This document shows, piece after piece, positions 24,538 through 32,470 of a stretch of 64,000 nt of DNA. Both the position numbers and the translations under genes were made by a program. The stretch is from Brevibacterium spongiae (GTDB lineage: Bacteria > Actinomycetota > Actinomycetes > Actinomycetales > Brevibacteriaceae). The notes below the pieces were generated by a model. That model was not told the origin of the DNA. It was given only the letters and a program-made list of their open reading frames with translations, and did not search any database. The stretch is from NCBI RefSeq assembly GCF_026168515.1, contig NZ_CP093443.1:2108001-2172000 (forward strand), written 5' to 3'. Every line of letters starts with the position of its first letter. Within the stretch, counting starts at the first letter, position 1.

Positions 24538-26238
24538 TCAGCGGTAGCGTCCGGTGAGATACCACTGGCCGTGCTCCTTGCTCAGCAGCAGGGCACGACC
24601 GGTATCGGTGACCACCTGCAGCCGGGTCCGGTAGACCGCGCGTTCGGGGTCCCACCATCCGGATTCGATGGGCCAGGAGCCGGAGTAGTCGGTGATGGTC
24701 TCGGTCCGTCCGGTGGGGAACCTGATCGTCGTCGGTGCCGCTCCCAGCCCCGAGGGTCGTGCTTCCACCGGGGTCCCGTCGGCGGCGAGCACGTCGACGG
24801 CCGAATGCTCGACGGTCGTCGGCCTGGGAGCATGCAGGGCACCCGGCCAGGGCGCGGTGGGGCTGCGTTCGGGCACAGCCTTCTGCTGCCACGGGGTCCA
24901 CAGATTCGTCTCGGCAGGATCCCAACCGCCCTGGATCCCGGGAACCAGGACGGAGTCGGGGCCGAACAGTCCCTGCAGACGTTCGAGCGTATGGCTGATC
25001 TGGCCGGTGTTCTCTTCGAACAGGCTCCGTGTGGCACCGATCGGAGTGGTCAGCTCCGCTGCGATGAGGCGCAGCGCGATGATGCCGTCCTCGGAGAAGT
25101 CCTCGACGTCGGGGGCCGGGTCATCGATGGCATCGAGGCTCTGCGGATCGTCGGCGCCTGCAGACTCACCGTCGTTCCGGTGTCGTCCCCGGACCGAGGC
25201 ACCACTGCGGGGCGAAGACGCTGCCGACCGACCGGAACCGGCCAACCAGCCTTCTGCCTGCCAGCGCAGTCGATCCGCGATCGTATTCTCCTGCATGTCT
25301 TCGATCCGCCAGGTCCGGGTCGAGGACTTTCCGCCTGCGGCGTCGAGTTCGATCGTGATCTGAGTGCAGATCAGCCCCTGCCTGCGCACCTTGGCCAGCA
25401 GTTCGGCACCGAGCTGGCGTGCCAGGAACCCGAGGGTGTCGCTGCGGGTCGTCGGGGTGTCCAGGCCGAGCTCGACCGCGGGCTCCTCTCCGCGGACATG
25501 ATCGGCCGGCAGTGTGCCTTCCTTGCCGGAGGCCAGATCATGCACATGCCGTCCGAAGGTCCCGAAGCGTGCGTTCACGTCCTTGGCCTCGAGTCGAGCC
25601 AGGTCACCGAGGCTGTGCAGCCCCAGCTGCCAGAAGACCTCGATCAGCCCGGTCGCCTCGGGTCCGGCGTATTCCAAGGTGGTGATCGGTTGGGCGGCCA
25701 GGAAGTCGACGGTCTCACCGGGAGCGACTCTGCGAGTCTGTCCGGCGGCGAGGACCGCGGCGAACACCGTGTCGGCGATGCCGGGGAAGAACTCCCACCC
25801 GGTCTCGGCCACAAGCGCGGAGACCAAGGCTTCGACAGCTGCGGCTTCGTCACGGTAGCCGTGCTTGAGCGAATCGAGCGGGATCGCCAGTGTGCCCGGG
25901 CTGAGCAGGGTGAACCGGGCGACGAGGTCCTCGAGAGCTCCGACTCCGGCGCTGAAGTGGCGATTGTCCACGTCTTCGTCCCAGACCACGACCCGAGCTT
26001 CCGGGCAGCGGAACCCGACGGCTCGCTTGTTGTTTCCCACGGCGACTCCGGCCGAGCGGGCCGGGGCGTTGGCGGCGATGACCTTGCCTCCGTGGAGGAC
26101 GGCGACCGGGCGACCCGGGCCGATTTGGTGTTCGGCTGCAGCGGCTACCGCAGGCCAGTCGGGGACGGTGAGGACGAGAGTGCGCCGAACCTCAGCCGGT
26201 GCCCTCGCCTCATCTGGTGTCCTCACCTCAGCCGGCAT
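24538..26238 (-). CDS. imuB: ImuB, Y-family polymerase-like mutasome scaffold
   Basis: A 566-residue DinB-like protein of the ImuB group (DNA polymerase Y family). The N-terminus (RTLVLTVPDWPAVAAAA) lacks the acidic catalytic residues of active Y polymerases, as known for ImuB, which bridges the beta clamp, ImuA' and DnaE2. The thumb/little-finger region has GLHSLGDLARLEAKDVNARFG (helix-hairpin-helix). The C-terminal half carries the DUF6504-like end (GRTETITDYSGSWPI, YLTGRYR). It overlaps the imuA' stop by 11 bp. Confidence 0.9.
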   Translation of the reverse strand: MPAEVRTPDEARAPAEVRRTLVLTVPDWPAVAAAAEHQIGPGRPVAVLHGGKVIAANAPARSAGVAVGNNKRAVGFRCPEARVVVWDEDVDNRHFSAGVGALEDLVARFTLLSPGTLAIPLDSLKHGYRDEAAAVEALVSALVAETGWEFFPGIADTVFAAVLAAGQTRRVAPGETVDFLAAQPITTLEYAGPEATGLIEVFWQLGLHSLGDLARLEAKDVNARFGTFGRHVHDLASGKEGTLPADHVRGEEPAVELGLDTPTTRSDTLGFLARQLGAELLAKVRRQGLICTQITIELDAAGGKSSTRTWRIEDMQENTIADRLRWQAEGWLAGSGRSAASSPRSGASVRGRHRNDGESAGADDPQSLDAIDDPAPDVEDFSEDGIIALRLIAAELTTPIGATRSLFEENTGQISHTLERLQGLFGPDSVLVPGIQGGWDPAETNLWTPWQQKAVPERSPTAPWPGALHAPRPTTVEHSAVDVLAADGTPVEARPSGLGAAPTTIRFPTGRTETITDYSGSWPIESGWWDPERAVYRTRLQVVTDTGRALLLSKEHGQWYLTGRYR

Positions 26239-27037
26239 GGCTGATCACCTGCCGCAGATGTGTGATCGTCTTCCAACGAGGATCGTCCTCGACCGACTCC
26301 GTTTTCGTCGACTCTGCGTTCTTCGGCCCCGTATTCGTCGGCTCTGCGCTCGCCGCCGGCTCGGGAGCCGGCGCAGGTGCGGCCTGCGTCCCCGCGGGGA
26401 CGCCGGTGAGAGCGGGAGCTGCGGCGGGGGTGCCGCTCGGCCCCGGCAGCAGGAAGCGGTGGATGCCTGTCTGTGAGCGAGCCCGAACAAGGCAGGACTG
26501 CAGGCGACCGCGACCGCGATCGGCACCGGACCACTGTGTGTCTGTGATCTCGATCTGCTCCGTGCTGCCGGACAGGGGCCGGAGGCTGATGAGGCTCATT
26601 CGCCGTTCTCTGACCTTGGCCAGGAGTCGAGCCCGCTCCGAGGCGCTGGGAGCGAATCCGGGATCGACGAGGATGATGTCGAAGGATTCGATGAGGATCG
26701 AGACCACACGCAGCCAGTCCTCGCCGGGAGTGGCCAGGTTGACGAAATGGTCGAGGTCGACACCGAGGTCGGCGATCGAGGACACCGCAGGTTCGCCGAG
26801 CCCGATGCCGGCACACCATTTCTGTTCGCGCGTTGCCGCAGCGGTCGTCGCCAGGGCACAGCTCAGAGACAGCTCACCGGTGACGGTGACGAGCTCACCC
26901 CGCGGCAGCCCACCATGGCGGAACAGCGGAGAGAGCACCGGATCGACCGGATGAGGTGCGATCCGGTCGAACAGAGCCGTGGCCGTGGAGATCCCCATCT
27001 CCCGGCTGAGCTGTTCGACGACTGGTGCTGCTGACAT
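26228..27037 (-). CDS. imuA': ImuA'-like RecA-fold protein of the SOS mutasome
   Basis: A 269-residue RecA-like protein without a good Walker A, as in actinobacterial ImuA' (M. tuberculosis Rv3395c type). Seen: FRHGGLPRGELVTVTGELSLSCALA and FDIILVDPGFAP in the RecA-like core, then a Pro/Ala-rich linker containing one V-P-A-G-T palindrome copy, and a short C-terminal helix. I choose the ATG at 27037, not 27046, because GATAAT lies exactly 7 nt upstream and no Shine-Dalgarno exists: a leaderless start. Confidence 0.85.
   Translation of the reverse strand: MSAAPVVEQLSREMGISTATALFDRIAPHPVDPVLSPLFRHGGLPRGELVTVTGELSLSCALATTAAATREQKWCAGIGLGEPAVSSIADLGVDLDHFVNLATPGEDWLRVVSILIESFDIILVDPGFAPSASERARLLAKVRERRMSLISLRPLSGSTEQIEITDTQWSGADRGRGRLQSCLVRARSQTGIHRFLLPGPSGTPAAAPALTGVPAGTQAAPAPAPEPAASAEPTNTGPKNAESTKTESVEDDPRWKTITHLRQVISHAG
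26386..26403. repeat. Palindromic repeat GTCCCCGCGGGGAC, copy in imuA'
   Basis: A perfect 14-bp palindrome (26388-26401) extended to 18 bp (GC...GC). In the imuA' frame it codes V-P-A-G-T within the disordered linker. Confidence 0.9.
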
Positions 27038-27044
27038 GACATCC

Positions 27045-27073
27045 ATTATCGAACTGGTGTTCTAAATTGGCAA
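27045..27073 (-). promoter_or_regulatory. SOS promoter of imuA'-imuB-dnaE2 with LexA box
   Basis: Minus strand: -35 TTGCCA (27073-27068), 17-bp spacer, -10 GATAAT (27050-27045), then 7 nt to the ATG at 27037. The LexA box TCGAACTGGTGTTCTA (plus strand 27049-27064) matches the actinobacterial SOS consensus TCGAAC-N4-GTTCGA at all but one position. It covers the spacer and the edge of the -10, so LexA would block RNA polymerase. Confidence 0.88.
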
Positions 27074-27076
27074 GAT

Positions 27077-28732
27077 TCAGGCAGCTGCATTCTTCTCCCG
27101 GGCGTGTTGCCGTTCGGCTTCGAACATCCAGTCGATGCAGAGCCCCAGGTGAAAGCCGTAGCCACCGCCGGTGGTGCCCGGATCAGCATCGGCCGTGGCC
27201 TTCTTGATCTCGGCGACCTCGATCGCGGTGTTGAACATCCTGCGACCGGCCACTCGGCTCTCCAGCGGCAGCAGCTGAGCGCCGTCGGGCAGGTGGAAGG
27301 TGAAAGCGGCAGCCCCGCGCATCGCTCCGGCGAAGTCGGCGTCGGTGCGTTCGATGCGCAGCTGATACTTGTGCACCACGGTGTGATGCCGGCGGCAGAG
27401 CAGGATGAGATTGTCCATATCGGTCGCCCCGCCCTGCGACCAGGGACGAATATGGTGGGCATCGCATCGCCTGCGGGTGCGGCAGCCGGGGAACTGGCAG
27501 CAGACATCGCGCACACTCAGGGCCAGTCGCTGCCGCCTGCTCACCAGGCGCTTCGATCGCCCGAGCATCAGGACGTCGCCTCCGGAGTCCTTGATCACCC
27601 CGCTGATGAGCGCCTCGCAGCTCAGGCGCTCTGCCGTCGCCGCGGTGATGCCGCCGAATCCTTCGATCCGGCAGGTCGTGTCCGCCCGCCCTTCCGGCGT
27701 CCCTGCGGGGACGTCTTCCTCGACCACGGTCGCTGCCCCCGCGGGAACGCCGGTTCCGGTTTCCGTCCCCGCGGGGACGCCGGTTTCGGTCGCGGGTCTC
27801 GCGGGGATGCTCACCATCGGGGGTTCAAAAGCCGGGGCGGCTTCCACGGTGGCGCCGCTGCGGGTGATCACCTCGGCGGAAGCATGGACGAGCAGGCGGG
27901 CACGGTCGGCATCGACCGAACCGGCAGGTGCGGCACGAGGGAAGGCACGGATGATCTCCATCAGACACATCGCTTGAGAGACCGGCTCATACGGCGCTTC
28001 CTCAGTGCCGCCGGTCTTGCCCTCGACACCATTTTCGGCTCCATCCCCTGCGTCGACTTCTGCCGCCTCACTTACGGGACGTTCGAGAACCTGACGGGCG
28101 GCGTCGATCATCGTGGCGATCTCCGCCGCCTCGTCCTCCTCAAGTTCGATCGTGATGCGAGTCCGCCCCGGCCCCACCTGACGCATGCTCACGCTGTCCT
28201 GAGCCAGAAACAGCGGGAACGGTCCGTTGTCGATCTTGCCAGCCAGCTGCTGGTAGTTCTGGGAAATCCGGCTGATCTGGCTACCGGTGGCAAGAGTCGC
28301 CAGACGCAGCGCCTCATCATCGCCGATCCGCTCCCCCAGCCGGGTCACTTCCCGCACCTTCGAGAAGCTGATGTCACCGTCTGCCAGGCCCTTCTTCACC
28401 TTCGGCATCTCTCGCAGCGCCGCCGTCACGCGGACGTATTCGCGTGCCGTGTGCATGGTCACCGACGCCACATGCATCACCCATTCGGTCAGAGTCTTCA
28501 CTCCGACCCATTCCGCCCACAGCCCCCGCCGTTCGACCTCATCGATGAGGGCGATGACACGCGCATGACAGAAGGAGATGCACGAGATGTTGCGCTGGAT
28601 AGCGGTCACGATCTGCGCACAGGTGAGAGTGCTGAGGTCCACATCGACCTCGGCACCTCCATAGTCCTTCGGGTCGACGCTCAGCCCGTCGAATTCTGCG
28701 GACTTCGTATCAATCGGCTTGTCGTCTCTCAT
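27077..28732 (-). CDS. DUF222 domain protein with HNH endonuclease motif (13E12-like)
   Basis: A 551-residue protein: helical DUF222 domain (residues about 40-230), a Glu/Pro/Ala-rich variable linker (about 235-400), and a C-terminal HNH motif CQFPGCRTRRRCDAHHIRPW followed by LILLCRRHHTVVH. Such proteins are abundant, multi-copy and poorly understood in actinobacteria; some are linked to 13E12 repeats. The linker holds several copies of the V-P-A-G-T palindrome. GGAG precedes the ATG. The gene ends 39 nt before imuA', but the SOS promoter in that gap suggests separate control. DNA cleavage is inferred from the motif only. Confidence 0.87.
   Translation of the reverse strand: MRDDKPIDTKSAEFDGLSVDPKDYGGAEVDVDLSTLTCAQIVTAIQRNISCISFCHARVIALIDEVERRGLWAEWVGVKTLTEWVMHVASVTMHTAREYVRVTAALREMPKVKKGLADGDISFSKVREVTRLGERIGDDEALRLATLATGSQISRISQNYQQLAGKIDNGPFPLFLAQDSVSMRQVGPGRTRITIELEEDEAAEIATMIDAARQVLERPVSEAAEVDAGDGAENGVEGKTGGTEEAPYEPVSQAMCLMEIIRAFPRAAPAGSVDADRARLLVHASAEVITRSGATVEAAPAFEPPMVSIPARPATETGVPAGTETGTGVPAGAATVVEEDVPAGTPEGRADTTCRIEGFGGITAATAERLSCEALISGVIKDSGGDVLMLGRSKRLVSRRQRLALSVRDVCCQFPGCRTRRRCDAHHIRPWSQGGATDMDNLILLCRRHHTVVHKYQLRIERTDADFAGAMRGAAAFTFHLPDGAQLLPLESRVAGRRMFNTAIEVAEIKKATADADPGTTGGGYGFHLGLCIDWMFEAERQHAREKNAAA
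27699..27810. repeat. Cluster of GTCCCCGCGGGGAC palindromes in the HNH gene
   Basis: One perfect copy (27765-27778), near-perfect copies at 27699-27712 and 27735-27748, and a degenerate one near 27796-27809, all in the coding frame giving V/I-P-A-G/R repeats in the linker. Confidence 0.88.
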
Positions 28733-28849
28733 AGCTCCGCCCTTCCGAGACCTCTCAGGCCCTCCGGTCCGGCGATCCCCATGACCACCAACCGTGCCAT
28801 CACTCTAGGCGTCGGCACTGACACGAGAACTCCATCGACGAAGCTCTGT

Positions 28850-28873
28850 GAATCCAGAACGTGATCTGGATTC
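28850..28873. promoter_or_regulatory. Inverted repeat GAATCCAGA-N6-TCTGGATTC
   Basis: Perfect 9-bp arms with a 6-nt centre, in the 247-bp divergent gap between the HNH gene and the broken methyltransferase. It could be an operator or a small hairpin. Nothing else in the gap is recognisable except a TAAGGT 7 nt before the methyltransferase ATG. Confidence 0.4.
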
Positions 28874-28979
28874 GATTGAGTTTCGTTTATGCAGGTGACC
28901 GCGCCGAACCACGCCGGCCCGGCGGAACGTCGGATTCCTCGATCCGGTCGTGTCAGCACCGACGGGTAAGGTGAAAGCC

Positions 28980-29656
28980 ATGACCGATGGCAGCGACGAG
29001 ATGCCTGTGCGTGAGGCGTCCACACGTGATTCCTATGATGCGATCTCGCAGCCCTACACGGACTGGATCGCCGATGAGCTCACTGCGAAACCGCATACCG
29101 GGCCGTCCTCGGGGCTTTCTCCGAACTCGTTCTCGGCACCGGATCGGCCGAGGTCCTCGACATCGGCTGCGGTCCCGGACGCATCACGTCATTCCTCGCC
29201 GCTCTCGGACTCATCCCACGCGGTCTCGACCTCTCACCTGCCATGATCGGTCTCGCCCAGGGCCTCTATCCGAAACTCGGCTTCGACGTCGGGACGATGA
29301 CCGCCCTGCCCTATGCCGATGACTCGTTCGCCGGTCTCGTCGCGTGGTATTCGACCATCCACGTCCCCGATGATGCACTGTCTCTCACCTTCGCCGAGGC
29401 GGCCCGTGTCCTCCGTCCGGGCGGTTGGTTCCAGCTGGCATTCCAGCTCGGCGACCGAGTCGATCATGTCTCCGATCTCGCCGGACTCCCGGTCGATCTC
29501 GATTTCCACCGTCGCTCGATCGAGGCGGTCCTCTCCGCTCTCGAACCGCACGGCTTCGCTCCGGCCACGCGCCTCGAACGCGAACCCGACCGGATCGGAC
29601 GCTTTCCGGAGGCGAGCCGGCAGGGATATCTGCTCGTGCGCAGTGAGGGCCGGTGA
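28980..29656 (+). pseudogene. Class I SAM-dependent methyltransferase, frameshifted
   Basis: The N-terminal part (SYDAISQPYTDWIADELTAKP) reads in one frame to about 29095; the rest, with SAM motif EVLDIGCGPGRITSFLAALG, then MTALPYADDSFAGLVAWYS and VLRPGGWFQLAFQ, reads in another frame to 29656. One missing base between 29095 and 29096 (near CATACC) would restore a product of about 226 residues. Apart from that the gene is intact, so this is either a recent mutation or a sequencing error. Substrate unknown. Confidence 0.8.
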
Positions 29657-29746
29657 TCATGGTCACCGCACCGGAGGAGCAGCCGCCGCGAAAGTGCCAT
29701 CGCGGTGTCTGACCAGCGGGCCGCGGGGTGAGAAGATGAGAGGGAT

Positions 29747-30211
29747 ATGAACATCGACATCGTCTTCCACACTCCAGAGATCCCCGGCAACACCGGCAAT
29801 GCCATCAGGCTCGCCGCTGTCACGGGTGCCCACCTCCACCTCGTCGAACCCCTCGGATTCGACCTCTCCGATGCGAAGCTGCGCAGGGCAGGGCTCGACT
29901 ACCACGACCTCGCCCACGTCAGCGTCCATTCCTCACTGGCGGATCTGTGGGACCGCCTCGGCGACCGTCGGGTGATCGCGTTCACCACGCATACGGAGAA
30001 TTCCTTCGCCGAGGTGGACTACCAGGACGGCGATGTCCTCCTGTTCGGTCGCGAGTCGACGGGCCTGCCGGACTCGGTCGTCGACGACGAGCACGTGGAC
30101 ATGTCCGTGCGCATCCCGATGCTGCCGGCCCGGCGCTCTCTCAACCTGGCCAACTCGGCTTCGATCGCCATCTACGAGGCCTGGCGGCAGCAGGGATACG
30201 CAGGGGCCTGA
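29747..30211 (+). CDS. trmL: tRNA (cytidine(34)-2'-O)-methyltransferase
   Basis: A 154-residue minimal SPOUT methyltransferase: N-terminal TPEIPGNTGNAIRLAA (motif 1), LLFGRESTGLP (motif 2) and IPMLPARRSLNLANSASIA (motif 3), which form the knotted SAM site. Length and motifs match TrmL, which methylates the wobble base of tRNA-Leu. GAGAGG precedes the ATG. It is 45 nt upstream of the PdxK/ThiD-like gene on the same strand. Confidence 0.92.
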   Translation: MNIDIVFHTPEIPGNTGNAIRLAAVTGAHLHLVEPLGFDLSDAKLRRAGLDYHDLAHVSVHSSLADLWDRLGDRRVIAFTTHTENSFAEVDYQDGDVLLFGRESTGLPDSVVDDEHVDMSVRIPMLPARRSLNLANSASIAIYEAWRQQGYAGA

Positions 30212-30256
30212 ACCCGCGTAGACTTCTTCGCGAACGCTTTACCTGAAAGGACCATC

Positions 30257-31081
30257 ATGACTGCAAAAGTGCTCACCGTCGCAGGCTCCGACGTTTCCGG
30301 AGGAGCAGGGCTGGAAGCCGATCTCAAGATGTTCGACGAGTACGGCGCCTTCGGCACTGCCGTCGTCACCTGCATCGTCACGTTCGACCCCGATGACGGG
30401 TTCGCACACGTCTTGGAGTTCATCGAGCCCGAGGTCGTCAACAGGCAGCTCGAGTCGACTCTGGCGGTCCACGAGTTCACTGCCATCAAGTCCGGCATGC
30501 TCGGCTCCGTCGAATCGGCTCTGGTCCTCGCCGAGGAGCTCAAGTCCAATGAGCTGCCCTACGTCTTCGACCCCGTGCTCGTGTGCAAGGGTGCAGGCAC
30601 CATGGTCGATCTCAAGGATCTCTTCGTCGAGAACCTCGTGCCTCTGGCCACGGTCGTGACCCCGAACCTCGAGGAAGCCGCCACCTTGGCCGGGATCGAC
30701 CCCATCGATTCCGTCGAGGGCATGGTCGAGGCCGCGAAGATCATCCATGGCCAGGGCGCGAAGTACGTCGTCGTCAAGGGCGGTGCCCGTCTGGCAGGCG
30801 ACGATGCGATCGATATCCTCTTCGACGGTGCGACGGTGACGACTCTGCGTTCGCGCAAGGTCAATGACAAACTCGTCAACGGCGCCGGCTGTTCCTTCGC
30901 ATCCTCGATCGCGGCGGGTCTCGCGACCGGACTCGACATCAAGGACGCCGTCGTCTCTGCCAAGGAGAAGGTCGCGCACGGCATCGCGAACTGCCTCGAC
31001 AACGCCACAGGCGTCGCATCGCTCTACCACCCGGCAGCCCGGGTGAGCCCCTCCCCCGAGGTCTCGGTCACTGTCGACTGA
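30257..31081 (+). CDS. Pyridoxine / hydroxymethylpyrimidine kinase (PdxK/ThiD family)
   Basis: A 274-residue ribokinase-fold kinase. Seen: substrate-site AGSDVSGGAGLEADLKMF, TVVTPNLEEA, VVKGGAR, and the anion-hole/catalytic NGAGCSFASSIAAGLA. The GAGC form and absence of the longer ThiD C-terminus point to the PdxK-type branch found in Gram-positives, which phosphorylates pyridoxine/pyridoxal and sometimes HMP. No TPP riboswitch or thi genes are nearby. AAAGGA precedes the ATG. Confidence 0.82.
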   Translation: MTAKVLTVAGSDVSGGAGLEADLKMFDEYGAFGTAVVTCIVTFDPDDGFAHVLEFIEPEVVNRQLESTLAVHEFTAIKSGMLGSVESALVLAEELKSNELPYVFDPVLVCKGAGTMVDLKDLFVENLVPLATVVTPNLEEAATLAGIDPIDSVEGMVEAAKIIHGQGAKYVVVKGGARLAGDDAIDILFDGATVTTLRSRKVNDKLVNGAGCSFASSIAAGLATGLDIKDAVVSAKEKVAHGIANCLDNATGVASLYHPAARVSPSPEVSVTVD

Positions 31082-31092
31082 TCCTGTTCTGG

Positions 31093-31124
31093 ATGGGTTG
31101 CGTCCCCGCGGTGACGCAACCCAT
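31093..31124 (+). terminator. Hairpin terminator of the PdxK/ThiD-like gene
   Basis: Stem ATGGGTTGCGTC / GACGCAACCCAT (12 bp), 8-nt loop, then TTTCCTT. The loop region includes a degenerate copy of the GTCCCCGCGGGGAC palindrome (GTCCCCGCGGTGAC, 31102-31115). Confidence 0.85.
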
Positions 31125-31159
31125 TTCCTTCGCGCAGGGGCATCAGCGCATATGGTCAC

Positions 31160-31209
31160 GTCCCCGCGGGGACATAAGCGCGACCTGATGCGTGCGTCCC
31201 CGCGGGGAC
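31160..31209. repeat. Two intergenic GTCCCCGCGGGGAC palindromes
   Basis: Perfect copies at 31160-31173 and 31196-31209, 36 bp apart, in the 258-bp gap between the kinase gene and rpmE2. They are outside any gene, so the repeat is not only a coding feature. Confidence 0.92.
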
Positions 31210-31272
31210 GTCACACGACACGCAGATGTCCTGCCGGCGGCAGGGCACCAGAAGACAGGACTGCAGACACAG

Positions 31273-31313
31273 CAGACTGCCCCGCACACCGAAATGGTGT
31301 GCGGGGCAGTCTG
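31273..31313 (-). terminator. Hairpin terminator of rpmE2
   Basis: A perfect 18-bp stem CAGACTGCCCCGCACACC / GGTGTGCGGGGCAGTCTG with a 5-nt loop, 27 bp past the rpmE2 stop. Confidence 0.9.
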
Positions 31314-31339
31314 AGTGAAACTGTGCGGGACGCGCAGGC

Positions 31340-31594
31340 TCAGCGCTTGCCGAAGCCCTTGTAGCGGTCCTTGAACTTCTCCACGCGGCCGGCGGAGTCG
31401 AGGATGCGCTGCTTGCCCGTGTAGAACGGGTGCGAAGCGGACGAGATCTCGACGTCGATCACGGGGTAGGTGTTGCCGTCTTCCCACTCGATGGTCTTAT
31501 CGCTCTTGGCGGTGGAGCGGGTGAGGAACTTGGTGCCGGAAGCCAGATCGTTGAACACGATCGGCGCGTATTCCGGGTGGATGTCCTTCTTCAT
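31340..31594 (-). CDS. rpmE2: 50S ribosomal protein L31, type B
   Basis: An 84-residue L31 paralogue of the type B form: [41 protein letters not shown]. It has no Cys residues, so it is the zinc-independent version, usually made under zinc shortage. Start ATG at 31594 with AGAGG upstream; an in-frame upstream ATG has no ribosome site. I see no clear Zur box in the 180 bp upstream. Confidence 0.95.
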   Translation of the reverse strand: MKKDIHPEYAPIVFNDLASGTKFLTRSTAKSDKTIEWEDGNTYPVIDVEISSASHPFYTGKQRILDSAGRVEKFKDRYKGFGKR

Positions 31595-31771
31595 ATTCTT
31601 ACCTCTGCTGAATTCTTTCAGGCGCCTGATATGGGTCCGACCCATCTGCCAGTGCCCGAATTCGTCTGCTGGACACGCTTCGAACCGTAGGAACCGGACA
31701 CGAAGCGACAGCCCAGTCTAACCGATGGGCGAGAACAAAGCGATTCGACACTCATCTCCTACACTGTGGCC

Positions 31772-32323
31772 ATGACCACCAAGGAACGACTCTCCACGCA
31801 GTTCACCCTCCAACCCGCATCGACCGCGCCCGAGCTCATGGCCGAATCCACCGCCGAGGCGCTGCCGACGATCTCCGGCGACGTCGAGGTCTTCGCCATC
31901 GATCCGCAGATCGCGGACACCGCAGCACTCCTCGACGCCACTGATCTGCCCCCGGCGACCTCGGCGAACTGCGTCCTCGTCGCCGGATCTCGATCCGGCG
32001 AAGAGCGCATCGCGGCGTGCATGGTGCTGGCGAACACCCGCGCCGACGTCAACAAGCGGGTGAAGAAGCTCCTCGACGTGCGCAAGGCGTCATTCCTGCC
32101 CTTGGAACGGGCCGTCAGCGAGTCCGGGATGGAGTACGGCGGCATCGGCCCGATCGGGCTGCCGGAGAACTATCGGGTGCTCATCGATTCCCGGGTCGCC
32201 GAGGCAGAAGAGCTCATCATCGGATCCGGGATCCGCGGGTCGAAGCTGCTCCTGACCGGGGCCGCGCTTGCGTCCCTGCCCGGCGCCGAGGTGGTCGAAG
32301 GCTTGGCCAACGACATCGACTGA
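31772..32323 (+). CDS. YbaK/EbsC family aminoacyl-tRNA deacylase
   Basis: A 183-residue protein of the YbaK/ProX editing-domain family, which hydrolyses mischarged aminoacyl-tRNA (for YbaK, Cys-tRNA-Pro). Seen: NCVLVAGSRSG, VNKRVKKLLDVRKASF with the conserved Lys, GMEYGGIGPIGLPENYRVLID and ELIIGSGIRGSKLLL. ATG at 31772; TACACT lies 6 nt before it and no ribosome site is visible, so a leaderless mRNA is likely. Exact tRNA specificity unknown. Confidence 0.88.
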   Translation: MTTKERLSTQFTLQPASTAPELMAESTAEALPTISGDVEVFAIDPQIADTAALLDATDLPPATSANCVLVAGSRSGEERIAACMVLANTRADVNKRVKKLLDVRKASFLPLERAVSESGMEYGGIGPIGLPENYRVLIDSRVAEAEELIIGSGIRGSKLLLTGAALASLPGAEVVEGLANDID

Positions 32324-32336
32324 GTCCTGACTCGGG

Positions 32337-32470
32337 TCAGATCCCCGCCAGCACGGCGCAGTGCGCCACCTTCGCGCGGTCAGGCGCCGTCTCGGCGAAG
32401 TGTGCCACCTTCGCGAAGTCCCGTACGACCTCAGCGAAGTCCCGTACGACCTCAGCGAAGTCCCGCGCGA
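32337..32470. repeat. 21-bp tandem repeats at the 3' end of the phosphatase gene
   Basis: cgaagtcccgtacgacctcag is repeated twice and then partly (from about 32414), after diverged copies (gaagtgtgccaccttcg). The repeats include the phosphatase stop codon and run to the convergent YbaK gene. Confidence 0.8.

Noticed and set aside
27077..28732. HNH gene as part of a mobile intron, homing element or restriction island
   Set aside because: No intron or intein boundaries, no terminal repeats and no methylase pair; DUF222/HNH proteins are common chromosomal genes in this group.
30212..30256. TPP riboswitch before the PdxK/ThiD-like gene
   Set aside because: The gap to trmL is only 45 bp, too short, and has no CUGAGA-type motif.
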